From a bacterium (GTDB lineage: Bacteria > Electryoneota > B3-LCP): a stretch of 33,994 nt of DNA. Both the position numbers and the translations under genes were made by a program. The stretch spans positions 1 to 33,994 of the forward strand of contig JAPKYS010000008.1 of assembly GCA_026394195.1 (NCBI GenBank). Reading direction: 5' to 3'. A model generated the notes under the pieces. It was not told the DNA's origin. It was given only the letters and a program-made list of their open reading frames with translations, and did not search any database. Of the stretch, positions 1 to 7,811 are shown one piece after another (positions within the stretch are counted from its first letter, which is position 1; every line of letters begins with the position of its first letter).

Positions 1-216
1 GTGCACCCTGACTTCGTGGGTCTTTCCGCTCTGATGACCACCACCATGGTTGAGATGGGACGCGTGGTCAAAGAACTGCGCGACGCTGGTATTCCAGCCA
101 AAGTCATCGTTGGAGGCGCGGTCGTCAGCAGGGATTTTGCCTCGGACATCGGCGCCGACGGCTACGGCAAGGACGCCATGGAAGCCGTGCGAATCGTAGA
201 CTTGCTGTTGGAATAG
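1..216 (+). CDS. Corrinoid (cobalamin-binding) protein, C-terminal part
   Basis: The gene enters from the left edge already in frame, so only the last 71 residues are visible. They form the second half of a Rossmann-like B12-binding domain: VGLSALMTTTM (the strand and loop after the cobalamin-binding region), then VIVGGAVV, then GADGYGKDAMEAV, and a short final helix. This pattern is typical of corrinoid carriers such as MtaC/MtbC/MttC and of the B12 module of methionine synthase. The DxHxxG motif that holds the cofactor lies outside the window, so the methyl donor cannot be told. A RACo-like reactivator at 11972-13867 suggests corrinoid-dependent methyl transfer in this organism (inference). 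The next gene begins 38 bp downstream on the same strand, so the two may be cotranscribed. Confidence 0.85.
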   Translation: MHPDFVGLSALMTTTMVEMGRVVKELRDAGIPAKVIVGGAVVSRDFASDIGADGYGKDAMEAVRIVDLLLE

Positions 217-254
217 TCGCAGGACAAAGCTCGTTTATTCAGTAGAAAAAATCC

Positions 255-1589
255 ATGCATATCATTGATATAATTACCAGGAAACAAGCCGGATCTGAGC
301 TCAGCCACGCCGAAATTAACTGGCTGATCAAAGAATACATATCAGGCAGGATTCCCGATTACCAGATGACTGCGCTGCTCATGGCTATCTATTTTCAGGG
401 GATGAGCCGCAGAGAAACGGTCGATTTAACCCTGGCGATGATCGCTTCCGGGAGTCGTGCGGACCTTTCCGCCATCCGCCGACCGAAAGTCGACAAGCAC
501 TCTACCGGAGGCGTTGGCGATAAAGTCTCGCTGCTGGTGGCACCCATCGCAGCATCGTTGGGCGTGGCTGTGCCGATGATTTCGGGCAGGGGACTGGGAC
601 ATACCGGAGGGACGCTGGACAAACTCGAATCCATACCCGGATTCACCACCAATCTTTCGCTGGATCGGTTTGCCGAACAGATTGCCGCGGTCGGCTGTGC
701 GTTGATCGGTCAGAGTGACGAAATCGTCCCGGCAGATCAGAAAATTTATGCTCTGCGAGACGTCACCGGCACAGTGCGTTCCATTCCGCTGATCACCGCC
801 AGCATCCTGTCGAAGAAAGTGGCAGAAGGCGCAGAATCGCTGCTCTTGGACGTGAAGTTCGGCCGTGGGGCTGTCTTTGCAGAGGTCGAGGGAGCGCGTG
901 AACTGGCGATTAATCTGGTCGCAATAGGCTCGGAGTTGGGCATGAAAGTGCACGCTCTGCTGACCAATATGGATCAGCCACTGGGCTGCGCGGTGGGCAA
1001 CTGGCTGGAAGTGAGAGAATGCTTGGATATTATGGCAGGCAAACCCGGCAGCGACGATCTGCGGGAATTGTCAATGGTTCAAGCAGCTCTGATGTTGCAG
1101 CTCGCCGGAAAATATGCTAGTTACACTTCGGCACGACAGGCCGCGGAAGAGACCCTCTCATCGGGTCGAGCTTTGGAAAAATTTATCGAGATTGCACGAC
1201 TGCAAGGAGCAAACCTCAGTGTACTCGAGAAGCCTGACTTGTACCCTCAAGCTGAACACTGCCAAACCATTTCTGCCATGACTTCCGGGTACGTTCAGGA
1301 CCTCAACGCCCTGGCGATTGGCAAGGCAGCGATCTATCTTGGAGCCGGGCGTCTGCGCAAGGAAGACGATATCGATAACACGGCTGGCTTGATCCTGCAT
1401 AAAAAGCGTGGTGATTCAGTGCAGGCGGGTGATCCAATCGTGACACTTTATACCTCACAGGAGGCAAATTTTGCCGAATCCATTCCCTTGGCGACAGCTG
1501 CATATCAGCTTGGTGCGCAGACGCCGCGCCGAAGCCCTCTGATACTCAGCGAGATCAGCGAAGCCGGTGAAAAACCGTGGACGGAATAA
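255..1589 (+). CDS. pdp: Pyrimidine-nucleoside / thymidine phosphorylase
   Basis: The 444-residue protein is full length for the family, which splits (deoxy)uridine and thymidine with phosphate into base and (deoxy)ribose-1-phosphate in cytosolic pyrimidine salvage. Visible features in order are the N-terminal helical domain (residues 1-65), the phosphate-binding signature DKHSTGGVGDKVS near 80-92, SGRGLGHTGGTLDKLE, the substrate stretch YALRDVTGTVRSIPLI, the DVKFGRG segment, and the C-terminal PYNP_C domain (about 345-420). The sequence mixes features of Bacillus Pdp and E. coli DeoA, so substrate preference (uridine plus thymidine, or thymidine only) is left open and the symbol is tentative. 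The stop codon overlaps the start of the DUF3343 gene (TAATG), which indicates translational coupling. Confidence 0.93.
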   Translation: MHIIDIITRKQAGSELSHAEINWLIKEYISGRIPDYQMTALLMAIYFQGMSRRETVDLTLAMIASGSRADLSAIRRPKVDKHSTGGVGDKVSLLVAPIAASLGVAVPMISGRGLGHTGGTLDKLESIPGFTTNLSLDRFAEQIAAVGCALIGQSDEIVPADQKIYALRDVTGTVRSIPLITASILSKKVAEGAESLLLDVKFGRGAVFAEVEGARELAINLVAIGSELGMKVHALLTNMDQPLGCAVGNWLEVRECLDIMAGKPGSDDLRELSMVQAALMLQLAGKYASYTSARQAAEETLSSGRALEKFIEIARLQGANLSVLEKPDLYPQAEHCQTISAMTSGYVQDLNALAIGKAAIYLGAGRLRKEDDIDNTAGLILHKKRGDSVQAGDPIVTLYTSQEANFAESIPLATAAYQLGAQTPRRSPLILSEISEAGEKPWTE

Positions 1590-1837
1590 TGGACTACCTC
1601 CTGTCCTTTGACAGCACTCAGTCGGTGCTTCAGGCAGAACAGATTCTGATCCGACACGGCATTCCCATCGAAACCGTGCCGCACTCAGCCTTCGATCATT
1701 CACGCTGCGGTATGGCTATCCTGGTCGAAGATAAGTGGATCGAAGTTGCGCGCCGCTCGCTGAGCGAGGCAGATATCGCCGTAGAAATCGAGAAGGTCAC
1801 GCGTCAAACCCCTCTGAAAACTGAATTTAGAGATTGA
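1589..1837 (+). CDS. DUF3343 (putative Se/S carrier-like) small protein
   Basis: This protein of about 82 residues begins [20 protein letters not shown] and has the DUF3343 pattern: a first strand with FDST, a helix carrying [16 protein letters not shown], a conserved Cys in SRCGMAI, then a C-terminal helix. The family has been proposed to carry selenium or sulfur, but its function is not settled. I chose the ATG at 1589 because it overlaps the TAA of the phosphorylase gene as TAATG, a classic coupled start. An in-frame GTG 12 bp upstream is possible but lies inside the previous gene without a better ribosome site. The partner is unusual: a DUF3343 gene behind a nucleoside phosphorylase gives no obvious pathway link. 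Confidence 0.75.
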   Translation: MDYLLSFDSTQSVLQAEQILIRHGIPIETVPHSAFDHSRCGMAILVEDKWIEVARRSLSEADIAVEIEKVTRQTPLKTEFRD

Positions 1838-1868
1838 CCTTCCCCAGTTTGTCACCTATATTAGGTTC

Positions 1869-1884
1869 TGGCATGGTAGTTGCA
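1869..1884 (+). promoter_or_regulatory. Sigma-54 (RpoN) type -24/-12 promoter
   Basis: TGGCAT (1869-1874), five bases, then TTGCA (1880-1884) gives GG-N10-GC spacing. Including the flanking C before it, nearly every position of the consensus YTGGCACGrNNNTTGCW is met; the only miss is T for C at the sixth base of the -24 element. It lies between the DUF3343 stop and the cold-shock start, about 118 bp before the chosen start codon, so it predicts a leader of roughly 105 nt. No enhancer-binding site was identified. Confidence 0.6.
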
Positions 1885-2001
1885 AAATTACTGATGCCGA
1901 CACGCTTAAGACCCTTAGGTTGGTCCATAGTGTCGCCAAGACCGTCGACTCAGCGTTCTGACGGAATAAATCGTTCAATGGTAAATGTTGAGGAGGCTGT
2001 T

Positions 2002-2235
2002 TTGAGTAACGGCGTGGTGAAATGGTTCAACAAGAACAAGGGATACGGGTTTATCTCGTCCGAAGACGAAAAGGACGTCTTTGTGCACTTCTCATCCATC
2101 CGAGGGAAGGGCTACCGGGTTCTTGAAGAGGGGGATGAGGTGGTGTTCGACTTGATGCCGGGCCCGAAAGGTCCGCAGGCAACCAACGTGCGCCGAGCGC
2201 GCAAGGGTGAGTTGGAAGAATTGGAACCCGCGTAA
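2002..2235 (+). CDS. Cold-shock domain protein (CspA family)
   Basis: This is a 77-residue single cold-shock domain, an OB-fold RNA/DNA chaperone of the cytoplasm. The RNP1 motif GYGFIS ([11 protein letters not shown]) and RNP2 motif DVFVHFSSI are both intact and follow the standard VVKWFN opening. I start at TTG 2002 because AGGAGG lies at 1991-1996 with five bases between; an in-frame ATG at 1978 would bury that ribosome site inside the gene and has none of its own. A longer reading frame back to 1834 would only translate the promoter and leader. The tail [11 protein letters not shown] is acidic and a little longer than in CspA. A sigma-54-type promoter lies upstream and an intrinsic terminator downstream, so it is probably its own transcription unit. 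Confidence 0.92.
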   Translation: MSNGVVKWFNKNKGYGFISSEDEKDVFVHFSSIRGKGYRVLEEGDEVVFDLMPGPKGPQATNVRRARKGELEELEPA

Positions 2236-2282
2236 ACCAGAACAGCAATATCGGATAGTCCGTCAGTCAATTTATTAAATTT

Positions 2283-2324
2283 CGCCGGTTTGATCGTGCG
2301 GTCAGGCTTGGCGATATTTTTTTT
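2283..2324 (+). terminator. Intrinsic terminator of the cold-shock gene
   Basis: A broken stem pairs CGCC (2283-2286) with GGCG (2310-2313), and inside it GATC with GGTC around a GTGC loop. It is followed at once by AT and a run of eight T (2317-2324), the layout of a rho-independent terminator for + strand transcription. Confidence 0.6.
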
Positions 2325-2330
2325 AAAGAC

Positions 2331-2358
2331 ATAGGGGCACGGCATACTGTGCCCCTAT
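2331..2358. repeat. Perfect inverted repeat, 10-bp arms
   Basis: ATAGGGGCAC (2331-2340) pairs with GTGCCCCTAT (2349-2358) around an 8-base loop. The AGGGG/CCCCT tips are shared with the palindromes at 2372 and 9038, so it probably belongs to the same family of small palindromic repeats. No T-run follows. Confidence 0.6.
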
Positions 2359-2371
2359 GATTCTTACATCG

Positions 2372-2399
2372 GTAGGGGCGTTTAAATAAACGCCCCTAC
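2372..2399. repeat. Perfect 28-bp palindrome, GTAGGGG-N14-CCCCTAC
   Basis: The element reads the same on both strands; its core is CGTTTAAATAAACG. It sits just downstream (in gene sense) of the truncated sorting-tail gene at 2422. A close copy with a decayed left arm lies at the same place relative to the tail gene at 8922 (core 8868-8887), and a version with a different core but the same seven-base ends lies inside that gene at 9038-9065. Confidence 0.75.
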
Positions 2400-2421
2400 A
2401 CCTCGTGACTCGTCCTCGCAG

Positions 2422-2530
2422 CTACTTCAGCAGCACCATCTTTCCGTTAGCTGCGTTTGCGCCTGCCGATAAGCGGTAAAGGTATACCCCCGACGGCAGA
2501 TTCGATCCGTCGAAAGTGACGGTATCATGG
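2422..2530 (-). pseudogene. Orphan C-terminal end of a T9SS-tailed secreted protein
   Basis: Read on the minus strand, this encodes about 35 residues: HDTVTFDGSNLPSGVYLYRL, then SAGANAANGKMVLLK and a TAG stop. It matches the ends of the sorting tails at 8922, 29670 and 31535 (TVTFDGSGLASGVY, then GKMVLMK). Homology stops within a few bases of 2530, where the sequence turns AT-rich. A complete tail is about 80 residues and would start with SPNPFNPTT, which is absent here, and no N-terminal part is found on the far side of the island. This is the 3' remnant of a gene broken by the insertion, probably followed by loss of the rest. Confidence 0.8.
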
Positions 2531-2531
2531 A
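2523..2531. repeat. Left copy of a 9-bp direct repeat at the island edge
   Basis: TATCATGGA lies exactly at the junction between the orphan sorting tail and the AT-rich island. The same nine bases occur at 5860-5868, just beyond the island's promoter. The pair is compatible with a target-site duplication, but the reading frame of the broken gene is not clearly restored across it. Confidence 0.35.
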
Positions 2532-3244
2532 ATAACCAAATTTATCCTTTTAAACTCACTAGTTATCAAGCGCAATACCATTTCAGACCACTTCAATAAA
2601 TTATCGAAATCAATATCTCCATCTATATCAGATATATTAGAGTTCCAACACGCAGGGAATTCATTGCAATTATTCCATCCACCCATAGGCAGATGAACAC
2701 GATTCATATCCAAATGATACTCTTCTACTCCCTGTGCTAGGGAAGATTGTTTTGGAATTTCACTAAGTTCTAATCTGTTTGCTGGTTCATCTTCTTTTAC
2801 ACTGTAATAACCTGGTGTTGTAGAAATTGTAAGCATTATCTCAGAATCTACATGCCAATGAGGCTGGGGCAAATATTTTCTATTATTTTCTTCGCAGCTC
2901 CATTCAGCTCTTAGAAGTAGATCCCAGTTAGATTTTCCCCAAAATAATATCCATCCAGCACTTTGTAGTAAATATTCGTATTTATTATTTTGAAATGTCC
3001 TTTTTTTTACCCAAGCTTCTTTCCAAGTTAACTATACATTATCATTTGATATCAATTGAAAAATAGGTATTTTATCAATTCCACTATATAACTTGACCCA
3101 CTCACCATTACTTGGCACCAGTGAGTTGTAATAAAGAACATTATTATAAGAATTAAGCTTAATTATTTTGATATTATAGTCAAGACTTTTTAAATGACTA
3201 CACAAATCAGTGTGGAAATTAGAAATATCATCCATGCTAGCCAT
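2525..3244 (-). pseudogene. Methyltransferase companion gene, interrupted by an in-frame TAG
   Basis: The gene starts at ATG 3244, overlapping the methyltransferase stop by 8 bp (ATGGCTAG). It runs 70 codons to a TAG at 3032-3034, then stays open in the same frame for another 168 codons to a TGA at 2525. Both halves read like one protein of about 239 residues: MASMDDISNFHTDLCSHLKS at the start, tryptophan-rich text just after the stop (LTWKEAWVKK; SAGWILFWGKSNWD; LRAEWSCEE), then PQPHWHVDSEI and HLDMNRVHLPMGGWNNC, ending in a helix-like WSEMVLRLITSEF. I do not recognise the family. The HWH and HLPM motifs are the most family-like signals, but no catalytic assignment is justified. The final codons touch the island edge, so the C-terminus may also be altered. 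A sequencing error at the TAG cannot be excluded. Confidence 0.6.
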
Positions 3245-5744
3245 TATAATCTCCACCTTCATATCCATAAACAATTTTCACTAGGTCGTTGAGTCTATCC
3301 TCTTCGATGATATCTTGCTCATAAATCATTTTTCCTAATTTTGCTAATTCATAAACAATATGTTTCTGAATTCGCGTTTCATCAGAGAGATCAGGTAAAA
3401 ATACATTTTTTATGAATTGATTACCTAAGTTGAACTGCCCTCCTTGAACCTTAGGACAGAAACACTCTAAGATTTTTTCGAAATAATGACTATTTAATAG
3501 TGCAAGATACGCCCAAGGGAGTGGTGAATCTTCAAAGGGAAATATGGTAGAGTCCATATCATCATCACCATTCAAGGAAGGTATTTCTTTTAGATTCTTC
3601 CAAATCCAGGCGTAACCTTGAACTACCGCATATTCTCCTTTATCATCATAGGCAAAATAACCTGCACCACCAAAAGAGGTTGAAACAATTTTTGCTTTCC
3701 CAAATTCATGCCACGATCTGGGTGCTGAAAGTGACCACCAGTCAGCAGCACTTTTATTGTAACGCTTTGCTAAAACCTCTCTATGGGGTTCTAGGTTATT
3801 CTTAAAGTAGGTTGGTAGTTCTTTCGCTAATTGCTCCTCGCTACGAATAGTCAGACCATTTGTGTCATAAGGATAGAATACATATTCAGTTAGATACAGC
3901 CGACTATTCTGTAATGCAATATTTGCTATTGCTGGACGGAAATATTTTTGCTCTTGGGTCGGTAGAATTTTGTATTCATTATTATCTAGGATAAACACCT
4001 TATTTTTACCTGTCCGAATTCCTTCGTGTACCTTAAACATATCTTGTACTCGGGTCATTTTGGCAATAGAAAATGCTTCAATTGTTTTTACTATTTCCTG
4101 ACTACGTGGCGTCCAGCTCGAAGGAATAATCAGGTTTGGATTTGCTTGGTATATCTCGAATTTTTCATTTACAGTAGTAGTTTGATACTGGCGTAGAGAT
4201 CGAAGCGCTTCATCGAAATAATTTTTTTTAGATAATACAATTTTTACGGCATCATTAGGCGGATTTTTAGAATCTTTGACACGTAAAACAATAAAGCCTG
4301 GTTCAACAAGCGCATTATCAAAGTAATTAACATTTTCAAACCGACCTAAAAGGAGTAATTCCGTTTTCCCCACAATAGCTTCTCGCCACTTATAACCAGA
4401 TTCAGATTCAAAAAGTGGTGCGGCTAAAACAGAGGCTAATACTCCACCTGGTTTTAACTCTTGTATTCCCTTCCAAATAAACGCCATAGAAATATCATAT
4501 CTATATCTTGCAAGATCTTGAAGTATACCTTGAGTCAATGATTTAGTATGATTGTCAAGCCTTTCATACGAAATAAATGGAGGATTCATTAATATTATAT
4601 CCGGAGAGTCCCAACTCTCTATCAGGGAATCACCATATCGGATATCGATGCTAACATTTAACAACTTAGTTTCTGATTCTAATTTTGCCCTATTCAAACA
4701 AAATCTTGCAATTGAACAAGCGATTTCTGAGCTGTCAAAACCTTTAAGAATTAATCTCCCCTCAAAACCTTTATTAACCAATTCTCTAAATGCTTCTTGT
4801 AGAAATATCCCTGATCCACAAGCAGGATCTAAAATGGTTAAGGATTTTATAGCTTTTAAATTATTGCCAAAACCCGCTAGAGCTTGTTGGACTATTGCTC
4901 TAGCCAGATTTTGTGGTGTATATCTAACATCCCTTTTTAAACATCCACTCGGTTTTTGGTTAGGTCCGAAACCAGACAAAGAAAGCTGTTCAAATTCTAT
5001 TCGAATATGTGCCTCTTGATATAATTGGCTAGCTGCATGCCTCAGTAACAATTCAGGTTCGAAATGATATCCACTCGGAAAAGGGAAATTATCAATAAAT
5101 ATTGAAGTAAATGATGATATATCATAATCTTCTGCCCCTGATAGGGAATCTATAAGATCTTTCTTGTCGGGGCTTATCGCTTTAAAGATATCCTTTACTT
5201 TCTTCAAAGTGTTCCATTTCTTTTCATCTATTTCGCCGTGACCAGATCTAACTGCCTCATAACCCATTAATAATGAATTAAGTACACGAATTGCATTCAA
5301 GGCATCACCGGGAAAAGAATTTCTTATTTGTCGAAAAGCATGTAGAATAAAACTGATTACGTCAATATTTTTTGGTTTTTGCGACGTAGATAATATTTTT
5401 AAAAGTGCATTGACATCAACCGGCTTCAATTCTTCTACTTGAAAACGGCGAAACTCATTAATGGAATCCCACCTTCTTAAATAAATCTCCTTGCTAGCAG
5501 AATTATAAATAACTGCATGACGAAGATTTGAAGACCAGCTCCAAGATATTGGCTCATCTTGAAGTGAAAAACTTGCATCATCTGTGATGGACAAAGCAAA
5601 ACTTGCAGGATTTCCATCTAAAAGCACAGAGTGCTCCCCAGCGATTTTCGGATTTGGTTCCCCGAACATCGGAACATGAACAAGTCCCAAGATCTGTGCC
5701 CAAGCCTCGGAACTTGTAGGATCCCACTTTGGTGTTGTGATCAT
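3237..5744 (-). CDS. Eco57I-like N6-adenine DNA methyltransferase with specificity domain
   Basis: The protein has 835 residues. The methyltransferase core has motif X-like RYTPQNLARAIV (274-285), motif I LDPACGSG (305-312) and the adenine-methylase motif IV NPPF (387-390). Downstream, GIRTGKNKVF and QGGQFNLGNQFIKNVFLPDL resemble the TaqI/Eco57I-type DNA-recognition region. The first 260 residues form a separate domain (ISWSWSSNLRHAVIY, then YLRRWDS) that I cannot name; no clear PD-(D/E)xK nuclease motif is visible there, unlike classical type IIG enzymes. Cleavage by the protein itself is therefore unproven, and the broken partner gene may have supplied a second function. The ATG at 5744 has GAGGT 7 bp upstream and a strong promoter at 5772-5800. 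Base composition is far more AT-rich than the flanks, indicating transfer. Confidence 0.88.
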   Translation of the reverse strand: MITTPKWDPTSSEAWAQILGLVHVPMFGEPNPKIAGEHSVLLDGNPASFALSITDDASFSLQDEPISWSWSSNLRHAVIYNSASKEIYLRRWDSINEFRRFQVEELKPVDVNALLKILSTSQKPKNIDVISFILHAFRQIRNSFPGDALNAIRVLNSLLMGYEAVRSGHGEIDEKKWNTLKKVKDIFKAISPDKKDLIDSLSGAEDYDISSFTSIFIDNFPFPSGYHFEPELLLRHAASQLYQEAHIRIEFEQLSLSGFGPNQKPSGCLKRDVRYTPQNLARAIVQQALAGFGNNLKAIKSLTILDPACGSGIFLQEAFRELVNKGFEGRLILKGFDSSEIACSIARFCLNRAKLESETKLLNVSIDIRYGDSLIESWDSPDIILMNPPFISYERLDNHTKSLTQGILQDLARYRYDISMAFIWKGIQELKPGGVLASVLAAPLFESESGYKWREAIVGKTELLLLGRFENVNYFDNALVEPGFIVLRVKDSKNPPNDAVKIVLSKKNYFDEALRSLRQYQTTTVNEKFEIYQANPNLIIPSSWTPRSQEIVKTIEAFSIAKMTRVQDMFKVHEGIRTGKNKVFILDNNEYKILPTQEQKYFRPAIANIALQNSRLYLTEYVFYPYDTNGLTIRSEEQLAKELPTYFKNNLEPHREVLAKRYNKSAADWWSLSAPRSWHEFGKAKIVSTSFGGAGYFAYDDKGEYAVVQGYAWIWKNLKEIPSLNGDDDMDSTIFPFEDSPLPWAYLALLNSHYFEKILECFCPKVQGGQFNLGNQFIKNVFLPDLSDETRIQKHIVYELAKLGKMIYEQDIIEEDRLNDLVKIVYGYEGGDYNG

Positions 5745-5771
5745 CTGACCTACCTCAGGTTAAACCGATAG

Positions 5772-5800
5772 AAAATACAAAAATCCATGGGATTTGTCAA
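5772..5800 (-). promoter_or_regulatory. Sigma-70-type promoter of the methyltransferase island
   Basis: On the minus strand, TTGACA (5795-5800), a 17-bp spacer and TATTTT (5772-5777) lie about 30 bp before the methyltransferase start. The -35 hexamer is perfect and the spacing ideal, so the island carries its own strong promoter. Confidence 0.7.
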
Positions 5801-5859
5801 CAGGTTTCTGGGGTTTCTTAGATGTGCACATTTGCTCATCATAAGCTCCGTTATCATGT

Positions 5860-5868
5860 TATCATGGA
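5860..5868. repeat. Right copy of the 9-bp direct repeat; part of a tandem 8-mer
   Basis: TATCATGGA repeats the nine bases at 2523-2531. Here it also forms the end of a tandem duplication of TTATCATG (5851-5858 and 5859-5866). The rest of 5801-5946 holds no gene or further motif that I can recognise. Confidence 0.35.
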
Positions 5869-5946
5869 GTGGTCCGCGACGATCCTATCAATTACAAGTC
5901 AACTTCGCTTCCCGCCGCTTATCGAATCTTCATTTCTTCTCGTATC

Positions 5947-7737
5947 TTATGCAACCTGTTCTTCCCCCACCTGATTATTGTACTGCAACCTATAGAGCTT
6001 GTAATATAATCCTTTCAATTTTAGCAATTCCTGGTGGGTGCCGGTTTCGCGGATCATGCCGTCGTGCAGCACGATGATGCGGTCGGCGCGCTGGATGGTG
6101 GAAAGCCGGTGCGCGATCACGATGGCGGTGCGCCCCTGCAGCAGTCTGCCGATGGCTTCCTGGATCAAGATTTCCGATTCGGTGTCGACCGAAGACGTGG
6201 CTTCGTCAAGGATCAGAATGGGGGGATCGTGCACCAGGGCTCGGGCGAAGGCTAAAAGCTGCCGTTCGCCGGATGAGAGGGTGGCGCCGCGTTCTTCCAG
6301 CTTGGTGGCGTAGCCATCGGGCAGCTTTTCGATGAAGCGGTGGGCGTTGACGGCTTGGGCGGATTCGATGACTCGTTTCAGGGGAATGGTGGTCCCCAGG
6401 CGGATGTTTTCTTCGACGCTGCGGGCAAAAATGAAGACGTCCTGCTGCACCACCGCCAGTTTACGCCTCAGGTCGCATTGCTGAACGTCGCGGACGTCTT
6501 CGCCGCCCAGCAGGATCTGTCCTGATCGGACGTCGTAGAAGCGGGTCAGCAGGTTGATCAAGGTCGATTTGCCCGCTCCGGTGTGCCCGACGATCGCCAC
6601 CGTCTGCCCTGCATCCACCTTGAAACTGACGTCCTTAAGCACCCAGTCGTCGCCGTTGTAGGCGAAACTCACGTTGCGGAATTCAATCGAATCGGCTTTG
6701 GACGGCAGTCTTTTCGGTGAAGCGGCATCTTGCACCAATGGTTCCTCGTCCAGCAGCTTGAACAGCCGCTCGGCGGACGCCATGGCGCTCTGCAGGATGT
6801 TGTACTTTTCCGCCAGATCGCGCACGGGACGGTAGAAGCGTTCAGCGTAAAGAATAAAGGCGATAAGACTGCCGAGGGTCAGCGCGTTGCGCAGGATCAT
6901 CCCGCCGCCGGTCCAGAGGATCAGTGCGATGGCGATCGACGAGATCAATTCGACTCCGGGAAAGAACACCGCGAAATAGAAGATGGTCTTGACGTGAGAA
7001 TCCATCAACCCGCGATTTAAGTCTTTGAACTTGTTCAAATTGCGCCCTTCGCGGCGGAAAAGCTGCACGATGCGCATCCCCACGATATTTTCCTGCAGGT
7101 AGGAGTTCACGGTGGAGAGCCTCTGGCGCATTTCACGGAAGGCGTCCCGCACCCGGGTTTTAAACCAGAAAGCGATCCAGAAGAGCACCGGCAGGACGCT
7201 GAATGTCACCAGCGCCAGCTTCCAATTCAGAGCCAGCATGGCGATGATGATCCCAACCAGGATGAAAACGTCCCCGAAGATGGCTACGACCCCCTGCGTG
7301 AACATCTGGTTAATGACTTCCACGTCGGAAGAAGTGCGGGTCATGATGCGCCCGACGGGGTTGCGGTCGAAGAAGGAGACCGAGAGCGAAGAGAGTTTGG
7401 CCAACAGCGCCGCTCGGAGATCGAACATGATCTTCTGCCCCACCCAGCTGGTGACGTAGATCTGCAGAAATCCGGCTCCCATCATGCCTGCCAGCACACC
7501 GATATAGAGCAGCAGAATGGTGAATAGCCCCTGCACGTCCTTGGCGGGGATGTATACGTCAACGGCTTTCCTGGTCAACAGCGGCCCGGCGATTTCCAGC
7601 ACGGAGGTGATCAGAAGCAGGAACACGCCCGCGGCCATGTAGCGCCAGTAAGGCTTGCCGAACTTCAGCAGCCGCCGCATCAGCCGGGCGTCATACGCCT
7701 TTCCGGTAATCTCTTCTTCTTCGTAGGGGAGGGACAT
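5947..7737 (-). CDS. ABC exporter half-transporter (MsbA/LmrA-type, fused membrane and ATPase domains)
   Basis: The 596-residue protein has the usual order: a six-helix membrane domain (about residues 30-320; for example GVFLLLITSVLEIAGPLLT) and a nucleotide-binding domain. The ATPase shows Walker A GHTGAGKST, signature LSSGERQLLAFARAL, Walker B ILILDEATSSVD and the switch histidine in IVIAHRLSTI, all intact. Such half-transporters dimerise in the inner membrane and export lipids or drugs. The N-terminal YEEEEITGKAYDARL segment resembles the YheH/BmrD type, which works as a heterodimer, but no second half-transporter gene lies beside it. It is divergently transcribed from a TetR-family gene with 126 bp between the start codons, which suggests it is the repressor's target (inference). 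Substrate unknown. Confidence 0.92.
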   Translation of the reverse strand: MSLPYEEEEITGKAYDARLMRRLLKFGKPYWRYMAAGVFLLLITSVLEIAGPLLTRKAVDVYIPAKDVQGLFTILLLYIGVLAGMMGAGFLQIYVTSWVGQKIMFDLRAALLAKLSSLSVSFFDRNPVGRIMTRTSSDVEVINQMFTQGVVAIFGDVFILVGIIIAMLALNWKLALVTFSVLPVLFWIAFWFKTRVRDAFREMRQRLSTVNSYLQENIVGMRIVQLFRREGRNLNKFKDLNRGLMDSHVKTIFYFAVFFPGVELISSIAIALILWTGGGMILRNALTLGSLIAFILYAERFYRPVRDLAEKYNILQSAMASAERLFKLLDEEPLVQDAASPKRLPSKADSIEFRNVSFAYNGDDWVLKDVSFKVDAGQTVAIVGHTGAGKSTLINLLTRFYDVRSGQILLGGEDVRDVQQCDLRRKLAVVQQDVFIFARSVEENIRLGTTIPLKRVIESAQAVNAHRFIEKLPDGYATKLEERGATLSSGERQLLAFARALVHDPPILILDEATSSVDTESEILIQEAIGRLLQGRTAIVIAHRLSTIQRADRIIVLHDGMIRETGTHQELLKLKGLYYKLYRLQYNNQVGEEQVA

Positions 7738-7811
7738 CTTCGATTTGGGGCGCGAATTTAATCTATAATTAAACGGTTAGTTACCTGTTCCGATCCTCTA
7801 AAACCCCAACA

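Noticed and set aside
1834..2001. Longer N-terminus for the cold-shock protein
   Set aside because: The extra residues are unlike any cold-shock protein and would translate the promoter region and the AGGAGG ribosome site.
3032..3034. TAG as pyrrolysine, given corrinoid genes in the window
   Set aside because: Several genes here end normally in TAG (clpP, the methyltransferase, the secreted proteins at 8922 and 31535) and no pyl gene is visible, so recoding is unlikely.
5787..6077. Small + strand reading frame with a hydrophobic start
   Set aside because: It runs into the 3' end of the ABC exporter gene antisense, has no ribosome site and no similarity that I recognise.
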